The translations under genes and the position numbers were made by a program. 64,000 nucleotides of DNA from Paraburkholderia eburnea (GTDB lineage Bacteria > Pseudomonadota > Gammaproteobacteria > Burkholderiales > Burkholderiaceae): contig NZ_PQGA01000003.1 in the NCBI RefSeq assembly GCF_002917095.1, positions 1 through 64,000 of the forward strand, in the 5' to 3' direction. Below are positions 45,880-58,645 of this stretch, piece after piece (position 1 is the stretch's first letter; each line of letters opens with the position of its first letter). The notes beneath the pieces were generated by a model, which was not told where the DNA came from, searched no databases, and saw only the letters and a program-made list of their open reading frames with translations.

Positions 45880-45907
45880 TTTCCGGCGTCAAAAAAGACG
45901 CCGGAAA
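45880..45907. other. hairpin between clpP and clpX with an A6 loop
   Basis: Perfect 11-bp inverted repeat TTTCCGGCGTC (45880-45890) and GACGCCGGAAA (45897-45907) around AAAAAA. It starts 11 nt after the clpP stop. No T-run follows on the sense strand, so it is not a standard terminator; it may stabilise the 3' end of clpP mRNA or reduce read-through to clpX. Confidence 0.6.
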
Positions 45908-46099
45908 GCGTATGTGACGTGACCTTACCCATGAAAAAAGGGATAGGCACGTCCGTGCGGACCATGTGAAATAATCGACAAACGCGCTTCGCGGCCTGCG
46001 GCCCCAACGCCGTCACAGCAAGCGGTTCACGCACCCCCCGGCCGGGCCTGGGGAAACGGCGTATCATCTGTAACAGAGTGTCCGGAGGCTCATCTATCC

Positions 46100-47371
<1,272 letters not shown>

Positions 47372-47399
47372 TGAGGGTGATCGGCTAAAGAGTTCCGGG

Positions 47400-47438
47400 A
47401 AAAAGCCGTTCATACACTGAGATGAACGGCTTTTTCGT
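47400..47438. terminator. rho-independent terminator after clpX
   Basis: Perfect 14-bp stem AAAAAGCCGTTCAT (47400-47413) and ATGAACGGCTTTTT (47422-47435), loop ACACTGAG. It separates clpX from lon. Confidence 0.93.
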
Positions 47439-47562
47439 TTATCTTGTGGTCGATGGCGCACCTTTTTTGGAGTCACTGAACTTTTCCCACACGCGCGAGG
47501 CTTGTAATCGGTTTTTCAGGCCTCACTTACCGAACAATTGATTCCACTCATGGGGAAATGAA

Positions 47563-49989
<2,427 letters not shown>

Positions 49990-50017
49990 GCGCACGTAGC
50001 GCCTTTTGGCAGTACCC

Positions 50018-50051
50018 CAGAAAACCCGCGGCATGGCCCGCGGGTTTTCTG
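50018..50051. terminator. rho-independent terminator after lon
   Basis: Perfect 14-bp stem CAGAAAACCCGCGG (50018-50031) and CCGCGGGTTTTCTG (50038-50051), loop CATGGC, with T-rich tail. Confidence 0.92.
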
Positions 50052-50174
50052 TTTCTGGGCGCCAGCGTTCGTGCGCGAGAGATTCGTTGACGTTGTGCAT
50101 TTCGCTCTTTCAGCAGGCAAGCCGCCGATCCGAAGACTTGCTCGAAACCCCCGTCGTATCAGGCTGAACCCGGC

Positions 50175-50203
50175 TTGACATGGTTTATTCGGCTTCGTTA
50201 AAT
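50175..50203 (+). promoter_or_regulatory. sigma-70 promoter of hupB
   Basis: Consensus -35 TTGACA (50175-50180), 17-base spacer, -10 TTAAAT (50198-50203). It gives a leader of about 110 nt before the HU start. Confidence 0.75.
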
Positions 50204-50318
50204 GAGCGGGCTCCGGCGTCTGGCCGTGGCCAATGATTACCCTAGCGAAGTTCGCTCACGGCGCATGGCGGCAGGATGCGTCACTACGATTGCCCAAAAC
50301 ACATTCTCGGGGGCTGGA

Positions 50319-50591
50319 ATGAATAAAACGGATTTGATCGATCACATCGCGCAGCAGGCCGACATCTCGAAAGCGGCGGCGGGGCGTGCGCTCGATGCGG
50401 TGATCAACGGCGTCAAAGGCACGCTGAAGAAGGGCGGTTCGGTCACGCTGGTCGGGTTTGGCACCTTCGCGGTCGGCAAGCGCGCGGCGCGCACGGGGCG
50501 CAATCCGCGCACCGGCGACGCCATCAAAATCAAGGCTGCAAAAATTCCCAAATTCAGGCCTGGCAAAGCACTGAAAGATGCGCTAAACTAG
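50319..50591 (+). CDS. hupB: DNA-binding protein HU-beta
   Basis: A 90-residue nucleoid protein that bends and compacts DNA as a dimer. [18 protein letters not shown] and the beta-arm [27 protein letters not shown] (split: residues about 60-86) are typical; the family Pro at the arm tip is in RNPRTG. It lies between lon and the tRNA pair, with no terminator before tRNA-Val, so the tRNAs may be co-transcribed. Confidence 0.97.
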   Translation: MNKTDLIDHIAQQADISKAAAGRALDAVINGVKGTLKKGGSVTLVGFGTFAVGKRAARTGRNPRTGDAIKIKAAKIPKFRPGKALKDALN

Positions 50592-50633
50592 CGGGCTCGC
50601 TGCTTGAAGAGGCAGCGCAGAAAATCTGAAGCT

Positions 50634-50709
50634 GGGTGCTTAGCTCAGTTGGTAGAGCGGCGCCCTTACAAGGCGTAGGTCGGGAGTTCGAGCCTCTCAG
50701 CACCCACCA
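50634..50709 (+). tRNA. tRNA-Val (anticodon TAC)
   Basis: 76 nt with encoded CCA. Acceptor GGGTGCT pairs with AGCACCC; D-arm TAGCTCAGTTGGTAGAGCGG; anticodon stem GCGCC/GGCGT with loop CTTACAA; T-loop GTTCGAGCC. It reads GUA (and other GUN) codons. Confidence 0.97.
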
Positions 50710-50799
50710 CAGTTTCAGATTCGCCAGTCGCGCGACTTATGTGATTGCGTAAGGTGATTAGTAAGAACGCCGCGATGGCATAGAAGCAGCAAACCGCAC

Positions 50800-50876
50800 G
50801 GAGCGGTAGTTCAGTTGGTTAGAATACCGGCCTGTCACGCCGGGGGTCGCGGGTTCGAGTCCCGTCCGCTCCGCCA
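50800..50876 (+). tRNA. tRNA-Asp (anticodon GTC)
   Basis: 77 nt with encoded CCA. Acceptor GGAGCGG pairs with CCGCTCC, discriminator G; D-arm TAGTTCAGTTGGTTAGAATA; anticodon GTC in CCTGTCACG; T-loop GTTCGAGTC. Confidence 0.97.
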
Positions 50877-50900
50877 GGAATACTCCAGCAGCAAAGCAAG

Positions 50901-50926
50901 AAGGCGAACTCCGGTTCGCCTTTTTT
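50901..50926 (+). terminator. rho-independent terminator after tRNA-Asp
   Basis: Stem AAGGCGAAC/GTTCGCCTT (50901-50909, 50914-50922), loop TCCG, followed by T6. Confidence 0.88.
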
Positions 50927-50988
50927 GTTGCCTGCTGATGTAAGATCGGGCGTTCTGTTTTTTGGCGCCCCTCAACGCTTGGTCCCGC

Positions 50989-52932
50989 ATGCTCGACTTT
51001 TTCCGCAATCACAAACGACTGATGATGCTGATGTTGATGCTGGTGATTCTGCCAGGTCTCGGCTTCGTCGGCATTCAAGGTTTCCGCGGCTTCTTTGACG
51101 AAAGCGCGAACGTCGCCAGCGTCAACGGTCACAAGATCACCCGTGTCGATTACGACAGCGCTGCGCGTCAGCAGATGGATCAGGCGCGTCAGATGATGGG
51201 CGCGCAGTTCGACGCCAGCATGTTCGACACGCCGCAGCATCGCAAGGACATTCTCGACGGTCTGATCCAGCAACGCGTGCTCGCCGACGAAGTGCAACGT
51301 CTGCATCTGACGGCCTCGGACGAAGCCGTGCGTCGCACGCTGCTCGCCGATCCGATCATCTCGTCGCTCAAGAATCCCGACGGTTCGATCGATCTCGACA
51401 AGTACAAGCAGTTGCTCGCGATGCAGGGCATGACGCCCGAACAGTACGACGAGCGTGTGCGTTACAGCCTCGCGATGCAGCAGTTGCCCGCAGCGCTCGT
51501 GAACAGCGCGTTCACGCCGAAGGCGCTCGCGCAGCAGCTCACGGGTCTGTCGGAGCAGCAGCGTGAAGTGCAGGGCCTCGCGTTCCATGCGAGCGACTAT
51601 GCATCGAAGGTCCAGCCGACCGACGCGCAGATGCAGGCCTACTACGACGCGCACAAGAACGAGTTCGCGACGCCCGCGACGGCGCAGATCCAGTATCTGG
51701 TGCTGTCGGCGGCCACGGTCGCGGCAACGGTCAACCCGAGCGACGCCGATCTCAAGAAGTACTACGACGACAACATCGCGCACTACAAGTCGCAGGAAGA
51801 AGTGCGTGCGAGCCACATTCTGATCACGGTAGCGAAGGACGCCAGCGCGGCCGATCGCGCAGCCGCGAAGCAGAAGGCGGAGCAGATCCTTGCCGACGTG
51901 AAGGCGCATCCGGATCAGTTCGCGCAACTCGCGCAGAAGGATTCGCAGGACCCGGGCTCGGCCGCCAAGGGTGGCGATCTCGGTTACTTCGGTCCGGGCA
52001 TGATCGCAGGCGGTCAGGCATTCGACGACGCCGTGTTCAAGCTCAAGAAGGACGAGATCAGCGACGTGATCCAGTCGGATTTCGGCTATCACATCGTCAA
52101 GGTCACGGACATCAAGCCGTCGGTGACGAAGCCGTTCGACGACGTGAAAGGGCAGATTCTTAACGACGTGAAGACGCAGCAAGCCGCCAAGGTGCTCGCC
52201 GACACGACGGAAGGCTTTACCTCGACGGTCTACGAACAGGCCAAGAGCCTGCAGCCGGCCGCCGACAAGTACAAGCTGACGATCCAGACCGCCACGGTCA
52301 CGCCGAAGCCGAACCCCGCGCTGCCGCCGGATAGCCCGCTGAACAACCAGAAGTTCCTGGATGCGGTGTTCGCCAACGACTCGGTGAACAGCCACAACAA
52401 CACGCAGGCGATCGAGGTGGGCAACAGCACGCTGATCTCGGCGCACGTGACGAACTTCCAGCCCGCCGCCGTGCCCGCGTTCGCAGCGGTCAAGGATGCG
52501 GTGCGCCAGAAGGTGGTCGCGCAGCAGGCTGCGGAGATGGCGCGCAAGGATGGCGCAGCGAAGCTGGCCGACCTGCAGAAGTCGAAGTCGACCGATGGTT
52601 TCTCGTCGGCGCTGAAGGTTTCGCGCGGCGATGCACAGGGGCTGCCGCCCAGCGCGCTGTCCGCCGTGTTCAAGGCCGATGCGCAGAAGCTGCCCGCCTA
52701 CGTGGGTGTCGATCTCGGCAACGATGGTTACGCGATCTACCGCGTCAACAGCGTGACGAACGGTCCGGCAGCCGACGGACAGCGTCTCGCGGCAGCGCAG
52801 CAGCAGCTCGCCGGCGTGGGGGGCCAGTCGCAGACGCAGGCGTATCTCGATGCGCTGCGCGATCGCTCGAAGGTCAAGTACTACGGCACGCTGGGCTCGT
52901 CGAGCCAGCAGAGTGACGGCGACGGACAGTAA
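50989..52932 (+). CDS. ppiD: periplasmic folding chaperone PpiD
   Basis: A 647-residue protein with one N-terminal membrane anchor (residues about 12-31) and a periplasmic body. A SurA_N-like chaperone region (VASVNGHKITRVDYD) is followed by a parvulin-type isomerase domain at about residues 265-365 (VRASHILITVAKDAS, GGDLGYFGPGMI, FGYHIVKVTDI) and a second chaperone region. It assists outer-membrane and exported protein folding at the Sec translocon. It is the fixed neighbour of lon-hupB. The ATG at 50989 places the anchor correctly. Confidence 0.94.
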   Translation: MLDFFRNHKRLMMLMLMLVILPGLGFVGIQGFRGFFDESANVASVNGHKITRVDYDSAARQQMDQARQMMGAQFDASMFDTPQHRKDILDGLIQQRVLADEVQRLHLTASDEAVRRTLLADPIISSLKNPDGSIDLDKYKQLLAMQGMTPEQYDERVRYSLAMQQLPAALVNSAFTPKALAQQLTGLSEQQREVQGLAFHASDYASKVQPTDAQMQAYYDAHKNEFATPATAQIQYLVLSAATVAATVNPSDADLKKYYDDNIAHYKSQEEVRASHILITVAKDASAADRAAAKQKAEQILADVKAHPDQFAQLAQKDSQDPGSAAKGGDLGYFGPGMIAGGQAFDDAVFKLKKDEISDVIQSDFGYHIVKVTDIKPSVTKPFDDVKGQILNDVKTQQAAKVLADTTEGFTSTVYEQAKSLQPAADKYKLTIQTATVTPKPNPALPPDSPLNNQKFLDAVFANDSVNSHNNTQAIEVGNSTLISAHVTNFQPAAVPAFAAVKDAVRQKVVAQQAAEMARKDGAAKLADLQKSKSTDGFSSALKVSRGDAQGLPPSALSAVFKADAQKLPAYVGVDLGNDGYAIYRVNSVTNGPAADGQRLAAAQQQLAGVGGQSQTQAYLDALRDRSKVKYYGTLGSSSQQSDGDGQ

Positions 52933-52964
52933 GGTCCATCACGCTAGCCTCAACGCTTCAAACG

Positions 52965-52993
52965 AAAACGCCCCGCATAGTGCGGGGCGTTTT
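52965..52993. terminator. bidirectional terminator, ppiD/lipoprotein
   Basis: Perfect 13-bp stem AAAACGCCCCGCA (52965-52977) and TGCGGGGCGTTTT (52981-52993) around loop TAG, between convergent genes. Confidence 0.92.
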
Positions 52994-53038
52994 GCTTTTG
53001 CGCGCTGCGTCCGGCTATGCGGCGCGCACGGAATGGCG

Positions 53039-53386
53039 TCAGAGGCAGGCGCTGATATCGCCCGTGGCGTCGGCACCCGCGCCGCCGCCGGAGCGGAAGC
53101 CCACCCATGTCTTCGCGTTGGCGTTCCAGGCCGGGCGAACCGTCGCGGCAGCGCCATTAGGCGGTTGCTGGCCCGGCACGTAGACGTCCACGGCCTGGTC
53201 GTTGGCGAGCACGCTTTGCGAGACCACCTGAGTCTGCGACCTGTCGGCCCACTTTTTGGCGATGCATTGCGCAACGGCCGTCGGCGGTTGCTGGCTGGTG
53301 CCGACCGATTGGGTGCCGCTCGGCATCGGCTGATTGGCGCAGGCGGCAAGGGCTGCCGTTACGACAATAAGAGGTAAATATTTCAC
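53039..53386 (-). CDS. putative small lipoprotein
   Basis: A 115-residue protein with a lipoprotein signal MKYLPLIVVTAALAAC (lipobox LAAC, Cys16). The mature part has a Cys in AVAQCIAKKWADRS and another at the C-terminal ISACL, which could form a disulfide, and a Gly-rich loop (RSGGGAGAD). I do not recognise the family. It is monocistronic; the 172 nt to the next gene hold none. Confidence 0.75.
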   Translation of the reverse strand: MKYLPLIVVTAALAACANQPMPSGTQSVGTSQQPPTAVAQCIAKKWADRSQTQVVSQSVLANDQAVDVYVPGQQPPNGAAATVRPAWNANAKTWVGFRSGGGAGADATGDISACL

Positions 53387-53558
53387 GTTTTATCCCTCCA
53401 GTCAGGGTCATTCTGAGATTGGACGAAGCCTCTCGTCCGGCGCAAGAAAATGTGACCTGATGCACGACGCTCCTTAGCCAGACGCGCTGCCCGAACAGCA
53501 GTGCCTCTGACAGTGGCAGGATACGCGGCGCTGCGCCGAAACGCCTGCCGCGTGCCCG

Positions 53559-54278
53559 TTAGCGCTGCGCGCTGCCGCCAAGCAGCGGCTTGAGCGTCGG
53601 CCACACATTGTCGAGGAGCAAAGGCTGTGCCTGCTGGGTGGGATGCATCTGATCGGCCTGGAAGAGGTCGGGTTTGTTCTCGAGTCCGGCGAGCAGAAAC
53701 GGCACGAGCGGGACGTGCAGTTCCTTCGACAACTGGCCGTAGAGACCATGGAACTTCTGCGTGTAGTCGGGGCCGTAGTTGGGCGGTACATACATGCCCA
53801 CCAGCACCGGCTGCGCGTGGCCCTGGCGGATCTGCGCGACGATGGCGCGCAGATTGCTCTCCGTTGTCGTGAGCGGCACGCCGCGCAAGGCGTCGTTCGC
53901 GCCCAGTTCGACGATCACGACTGACGGCTTCATGCGTTGCATCACGAGCGGCAGGCGCGCAAGGCCGCCGCTCGTCGTGTCGCCGCTGATGCTCGCATTC
54001 GCAACGCTATAATCGATCCGCTCGCTGGTCAGTCGCTGACGCAGCAATGCTACCCAACCCGTGTCGCGGGGCAGGCCGTATTCGGCGGACAGACTGTCGC
54101 CAAGCACGGCGATAACAGCTTTTGCCGCCACGGCTTGCGCAGCGGGTGGGGTGGCCGCATGAGCGGCATCCGGCGCGGCGTAGGGCAGCGCGATCGCGGC
54201 AACCAGCGCGAACATCGTCAGGAATGACGTGCGGCGTCCAGAAGCGTATTTCCTGTCGGCTAATCTTTGCTTCATCAT
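53559..54278 (-). CDS. tesA: SGNH-family lysophospholipase/thioesterase, TesA-like
   Basis: A 239-residue exported hydrolase. An N-terminal hydrophobic segment (about residues 22-41) is a signal peptide. The SGNH blocks are GDSLSAEYGL with nucleophile Ser62, SGDTTSGG, ELGANDALRG and DQMHPT with the catalytic Asp/His. The enzyme hydrolyses acyl esters or thioesters in the periplasm. The ATG at 54278 lies only 6 nt from the start of the divergent YbbA-like gene; a start at the later Met (MFALVAA) is possible. Confidence 0.9.
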   Translation of the reverse strand: MMKQRLADRKYASGRRTSFLTMFALVAAIALPYAAPDAAHAATPPAAQAVAAKAVIAVLGDSLSAEYGLPRDTGWVALLRQRLTSERIDYSVANASISGDTTSGGLARLPLVMQRMKPSVVIVELGANDALRGVPLTTTESNLRAIVAQIRQGHAQPVLVGMYVPPNYGPDYTQKFHGLYGQLSKELHVPLVPFLLAGLENKPDLFQADQMHPTQQAQPLLLDNVWPTLKPLLGGSAQR

Positions 54279-54284
54279 GTGCGA

Positions 54285-55025
54285 ATGAATAGCGATCCAG
54301 TCATCGAAGTGCGGGGTTTGAGCAAGCGCGTCACCGACGCGACTGGCGAACTGACGATCCTCGACGGCATCGACCTGAGCGTGCCCGCGGGCGGCAGCGT
54401 GGCGATCGTCGGTGCATCGGGGTCGGGCAAGTCTACGTTGCTGGGCCTGCTGGCCGGTTTGGACAGCGCGAGCGCCGGTTCGGTTCGACTGCTTGGACAC
54501 GAGCTTACCGGCATGGCGGAGGACCGTCGTGCCGCGTTGCGCAACGGCGCGGTCGGCTTCGTGTTCCAGTCGTTCCAGTTGATGCCGCATCTGAGCGCGC
54601 TGGAAAACGTCGCGTTGCCGCTCGAACTGCAGGGCGGCCTGAGTACACGCGAGGCCTTCACGCGCGCCCGCGCGTTGCTGGAGCGCGTGGGCCTGGGCCA
54701 GCGCACCGGTCACTATCCCAAACTGCTTTCGGGCGGCGAGCAGCAGCGTGTGGCGCTGGCACGCGCCTTCGTCACCCATCCGTCCGTTCTGTTCGCCGAC
54801 GAACCCACCGGCAGCCTCGACGCCGCCACGGGTCATGCCGTCATCGACCTGATGTTCGAACTGAACCGCGCGAATGGCGCGACGCTCGTACTGGTCACGC
54901 ACGACATCGATCTCGCGCGCCGCTGCGACACCGTGGTGACGATCGAAGCAGGGCGTCGGGTGCCGAATGCGCTGCACGCCGACGGCCCAGAAGACGCCAA
55001 CGATCATATCGAAGCCGCTCGCTAG
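54285..55025 (+). CDS. ABC transporter ATP-binding protein, YbbA/LolD-like
   Basis: A 246-residue ATPase with Walker [10 protein letters not shown] (about residue 43), signature [14 protein letters not shown] and Walker [13 protein letters not shown]; subfamily features match MacB/LolD/YbbA-type ATPases. In E. coli ybbA is divergent from tesA and followed by the permease gene ybbP; here the tesA-divergent layout is kept, but the next gene is pgi on the other strand, so no permease partner is adjacent. Confidence 0.88.
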   Translation: MNSDPVIEVRGLSKRVTDATGELTILDGIDLSVPAGGSVAIVGASGSGKSTLLGLLAGLDSASAGSVRLLGHELTGMAEDRRAALRNGAVGFVFQSFQLMPHLSALENVALPLELQGGLSTREAFTRARALLERVGLGQRTGHYPKLLSGGEQQRVALARAFVTHPSVLFADEPTGSLDAATGHAVIDLMFELNRANGATLVLVTHDIDLARRCDTVVTIEAGRRVPNALHADGPEDANDHIEAAR

Positions 55026-55045
55026 CTCCATCGGCAAAAAACAGG

Positions 55046-55076
55046 GCGTGCGCGATAACACCGCGCACGCTTTTTT
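55046..55076. terminator. bidirectional terminator, YbbA-like gene/pgi
   Basis: 9-bp stem GCGTGCGCG (55046-55054) and CGCGCACGC (55062-55070), T6 after and A6 before, between convergent genes. Confidence 0.88.
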
Positions 55077-55090
55077 ACTTCAGCGCGCCA

Positions 55091-56710
55091 TCAACGCTTG
55101 AGCGCTGCGCGTGCCCGCGCGATCAGCGCGCTCGTCGACGAATCGTGCGCCTTCACGTCGCCGCTCGCCGCGGTGAGATCGGCTTCCACGACCTTGCCGA
55201 GGATCTTGCCGAGTTCCACGCCCCACTGGTCGAACGGGTTGATGTTCCACACCGACGCCTGCACCAGCACCTTATGCTCGTAGAGTGCGATCAGTGCGCC
55301 GAGCGAGCGTGCCGTGAGCGCATCGACGAGCAGCGTCGTGGTCGGGCGATTGCCGGGGAACATGATGTGCGGCACGAGTTCGGGCTTGTCGGGGCCGGCG
55401 ATCTTCTTCGCTTCTTCCTCGGTGCGTCCGAGCATCATCGCCTCGCTCTGCGCGAAGCAGTTCGCGAGCAGCTTCGGATGATGATCGGCCAGCGGATGCT
55501 CGGGCGTGAGCACGGCGATGAAATCGATCGGCACGATCGTCGTGCCCTGGTGCAGCATCTGGAAAAACGCGTGCTGGCCGTTCGTGCCCGGCTCGCCCCA
55601 CGTGATGGCCGACGTCGCGTAATCGACGAACTTGCCGTCCAGACGCGCCTGCTTGCCGTTGCTCTCCATTTCGAGCTGTTGCAGGTACGAGGGCAGGTAG
55701 TGCAATGCTTCGGAGTAGGGCGCCACCAGATAGCTCTGCGAGCCGAAGAAGTTGCGATACCAGATGCCGATCATGCCGAGCAGCACCGGCAGGTTCTTCT
55801 CCAGCGGCGCGGTGCGGAAGTGCTCGTCCATATCGTGCGCGCCGGCGAGCAGTTCGTCGAACTGCTGCGGCCCGATCGCGATCATGATCGACAGGCCCAC
55901 CGCCGACCACAGCGAATAGCGCCCGCCCACCCAGTCCCACATCTCGAAGACATTCTCTTTGGCGATGCCGAACTTGACGACTTCGGCGGGATTCGCCGAT
56001 ACGCCCACGAAATGCTTCGCGAGCGCATCTTCGGGACAGCCGTGCTGGACGAACCAGTCGCGCATCGAACGCGCATTGGTCATGGTTTCGAGCGTCGTGA
56101 AGGTTTTCGAGACGATGATCGCGAGCGTTTCTTCGGGATCGATGTCTTCGATCACGCGCCAGAGATCGGCGCCATCGACGTTGGAGACGAAGTGCGAGTC
56201 GAGCTCGGGCGTCTCCAGATGCTTGAGCGCATGCACGACCATCTTCGGCCCGAGGTCCGAGCCGCCGATGCCGATGTTGACCACATGGCGGATACGTTTG
56301 CCGGTGTAGCCGGTCCAGGCGCCGCTGCGCACGGCGTCGGCGAACTTCGCCATCTTCGCTTTTTCAGCGAGGATCTGCGCGTGGAACGGCGCGTTCGGCT
56401 CCGTGGCGCGCAGTGCCGTATGCAGGGCGGCGCGGCCTTCGGTCGGATTGACGACTTCGCCCGCGAACATCGCGTCGCGGCGCTGTTCGACGCCGGCTTC
56501 GCGCGCGAGCTGCACGAGCAGCTTCAGTGTGGCGTCGTTGATGCGGTTCTTCGAGAAGTCGGCTGCAAGACCGCCGCCCGCGTACGTATAGCGTTCGGCG
56601 CGGGTCGGTGCGGGGTCGTTGGCGGGTGCGAACCAGTCGCGCATCTGTTCGTTGCGGATCTGTTCGTAATGCGTCTGTAGCGCGGACCAGGCAGGGAGCG
56701 GATTCGTCAT
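55091..56710 (-). CDS. pgi: glucose-6-phosphate isomerase
   Basis: A 539-residue enzyme that interconverts glucose 6-phosphate and fructose 6-phosphate. Sugar-isomerase blocks are [48 protein letters not shown] and the [15 protein letters not shown] motif with the catalytic His; the C-terminal Lys is in [16 protein letters not shown]. Length is near standard. The start at 56710 fits family homology. Confidence 0.97.
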   Translation of the reverse strand: MTNPLPAWSALQTHYEQIRNEQMRDWFAPANDPAPTRAERYTYAGGGLAADFSKNRINDATLKLLVQLAREAGVEQRRDAMFAGEVVNPTEGRAALHTALRATEPNAPFHAQILAEKAKMAKFADAVRSGAWTGYTGKRIRHVVNIGIGGSDLGPKMVVHALKHLETPELDSHFVSNVDGADLWRVIEDIDPEETLAIIVSKTFTTLETMTNARSMRDWFVQHGCPEDALAKHFVGVSANPAEVVKFGIAKENVFEMWDWVGGRYSLWSAVGLSIMIAIGPQQFDELLAGAHDMDEHFRTAPLEKNLPVLLGMIGIWYRNFFGSQSYLVAPYSEALHYLPSYLQQLEMESNGKQARLDGKFVDYATSAITWGEPGTNGQHAFFQMLHQGTTIVPIDFIAVLTPEHPLADHHPKLLANCFAQSEAMMLGRTEEEAKKIAGPDKPELVPHIMFPGNRPTTTLLVDALTARSLGALIALYEHKVLVQASVWNINPFDQWGVELGKILGKVVEADLTAASGDVKAHDSSTSALIARARAALKR

Positions 56711-56935
56711 GTTCGTCTAGCGAGGGAAAACGAATGAAGGGCGGCGGACGGCGTCAGCCGGTCTGGCTAACGCGCGCGTCACGCGCTGCGGGGAAGCGCG
56801 CCACCGGTGGGCGGCGCGCGAAAGATCAGTATAGCGGGCCTGGGCGAGGCTGCGCACCGGGCCGGCTTTGCTAACGGAAAAGCTAGGACGTTAGCAAACG
56901 CCTTGACGTGATTTCTCCCAATATGTGGCCAGGCC

Positions 56936-58549
56936 TCAATCTTTGGCAGGGTAAAAAATCCGGTTGATCAGGCGGCGCACCATCGGCGCGAGTTCGCCTG
57001 CGGCGAGCCCGGCGGGACCGTCGCCTTGCGCCACGAGTGCATCGGCGGCGAGGCCGTGCAGATAGACGCCAGCCAGCGCGGCCTCGAAGGGCGGCAGACG
57101 CTGCGCGAGCAGCGCGCCGATCAAGCCGCCGAGCACGTCGCCAGTGCCACCCGTTGCGAGCGCTGCGTTGCCCGTCGGGTTGATCGCGAGACGCCCGTCC
57201 GGTGCGGCGATTACGGTGCCGCTGCCCTTGAGCACCACGACCGCCTCGTAATGCGAGGCGAGCGCGCGCGCGGACGCCAGCCGGTCGCGCTGTACCTCGG
57301 CCGTATCGGTGCCCAGCAGGCGTGCGGCTTCGAGCGGATGCGGGGTCAGCACGCACGGCGCGCCGCGCGTGCGGGCGTGTTCGCTGACGTGCGCGGCAAG
57401 CGCGTCGTCGCGGGCGACGAGGTTGAGCGCGTCGGCGTCGAGCAGCACGGCGGCGTCAAGGCGCAGGATGCGCTCGACCAGTTGCCGCGCCGATGCGCTG
57501 CCGCCCATGCCGCAACCCGCCGCAACGGCGCTCATCGCGTCGAGCGAGAGCTTCGCGGCGTGGTGCAGCATCAGTTCGGGATGCGGCGCGTCATAGGGCG
57601 GCGCGTCGTTGCCGAGAAAGCCGACGTTCACCTTGCCCGCGCCCGCGAGCAGCGCCGCGCGCGCGGCGAGAACCGGCGCGCCGCACATGCCGGTATCGCC
57701 GCCGATGACCGCGAGCGTGCCGAAGCTGCCCTTGTGGGTCGCGAAGTCGCGCGCGGGCATGGACGGGCCGAATAGCGCCGTTGAGTTCAGCAGCGCGATT
57801 CCCGGGCTTTGAAAGGCGACCGGGGTTTCAATGCCTGGCGTTTCAATCCCCTGAGTTTCAATCCCGATGGGCGCCACGCTCACCACGCCCGCATAATCGC
57901 GCCCCGCGCCCGTATAGAGCCCGGGTTTCGCGGCGATGAAACTGACCGTATGGCTGGCGCGCACGGCCGGCCCGCCGCCGACCACGTTGCCCGTGTCGCT
58001 GTCGAGACCGCTTGGCACGTCGAGCGCGAGCACATGGCCGCTGGCGCGCGTGCGTGCCGACAGGCGTTCGGCCAGCCCGCCAAACTCCCCGTCGAGCGCA
58101 CGCGCCAGGCCAATGCCGAACAGCCCGTCGACGAGCCAGCCGTAACCGTCGAATGAGGCAGGCGGCGTCCGCGTGATCGGCACGCCCGCCGCGCGGGCTT
58201 CGGCGAGCGCCCAGCGCGCGTCGTCGGGTTTCACTTCGACCGGCATGCAGACTTCGCAGTCGATGCCCGCCCGCTTGAGCGCGGCGGCGGCCACCAGTGC
58301 ATCGCCGCCGTTATTGCCGGGGCCGGCGGCGAACCATACGGGCCTGGCGCTGGCCGCAGACGGCGCGTGCAAGATCTGTTCGCGCAGGAAGTGCGCGGCG
58401 GCGGCGCCCGCGCGCGCCATCAGCGTATGGGCAGGCAGCGCCGCCTGAGCGGCGTGTTCGCGCTCGCGCAGTTGCGCGACGGTGAGCAACGCCACGGCGC
58501 GGTCATGCGGATTGACGAGGGTGGGGTGAGAAGGCGTGGCGTCTGTCAT
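56936..58549 (-). CDS. nnr: bifunctional NAD(P)H-hydrate epimerase/dehydratase
   Basis: A 537-residue fusion that repairs damaged NAD(P)H hydrates. The N-terminal YjeF_N epimerase (residues about 15-235) has AGPGNNGGDALVAA and LDVPSGLDSDTG; the C-terminal ADP-dependent dehydratase (about 265-530) has KGSFGTLAVIGG, GCGMGGSASARQ, LLDADALNLVA and NPTGNAALATGGTGDVLGG (split across residues about 465-485). The linker between them has three 5-residue GIETP-type repeats. Confidence 0.95.
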   Translation of the reverse strand: MTDATPSHPTLVNPHDRAVALLTVAQLREREHAAQAALPAHTLMARAGAAAAHFLREQILHAPSAASARPVWFAAGPGNNGGDALVAAAALKRAGIDCEVCMPVEVKPDDARWALAEARAAGVPITRTPPASFDGYGWLVDGLFGIGLARALDGEFGGLAERLSARTRASGHVLALDVPSGLDSDTGNVVGGGPAVRASHTVSFIAAKPGLYTGAGRDYAGVVSVAPIGIETQGIETPGIETPVAFQSPGIALLNSTALFGPSMPARDFATHKGSFGTLAVIGGDTGMCGAPVLAARAALLAGAGKVNVGFLGNDAPPYDAPHPELMLHHAAKLSLDAMSAVAAGCGMGGSASARQLVERILRLDAAVLLDADALNLVARDDALAAHVSEHARTRGAPCVLTPHPLEAARLLGTDTAEVQRDRLASARALASHYEAVVVLKGSGTVIAAPDGRLAINPTGNAALATGGTGDVLGGLIGALLAQRLPPFEAALAGVYLHGLAADALVAQGDGPAGLAAGELAPMVRRLINRIFYPAKD

Positions 58550-58587
58550 GGCGGCAAAAGCAGGCTAAAAGTCGACACTGCAACGAT

Positions 58588-58610
58588 ACCCGAGCGACGC
58601 CGGCTCGGGT
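58588..58610. other. short hairpin downstream of the DadA-like gene
   Basis: 8-bp stem ACCCGAGC (58588-58595) and GCTCGGGT (58603-58610). There is no T-run on either side, so termination is doubtful. Confidence 0.4.
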
Positions 58611-58645
58611 CCGCAATGAGACGCAGGGCGTCCAGGCCGCGGCGT

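Larger units (their letters stand above)
49990..50318. other. intergenic region between lon and hupB (329 nt)
   Basis: Holds the lon terminator (50018-50051) and a strong promoter (50175-50203); no gene is supported between them. Confidence 0.6.

Noticed and set aside
45869..46099. Rho-independent terminator between clpP and clpX
   Set aside because: The hairpin lacks a following T-run on the sense strand, so I list it only as a hairpin.
47439..47562. Heat-shock (sigma-32) promoter before lon
   Set aside because: A CTTG sequence is present near 47501, but no CCCCAT-type -10 stands at the proper distance.
57825..57869. GTTTCAATCC units resembling part of a CRISPR repeat
   Set aside because: The period is only 15 bp with no unique spacers, and the repeats lie in frame inside a real gene; this is a coding tandem repeat.
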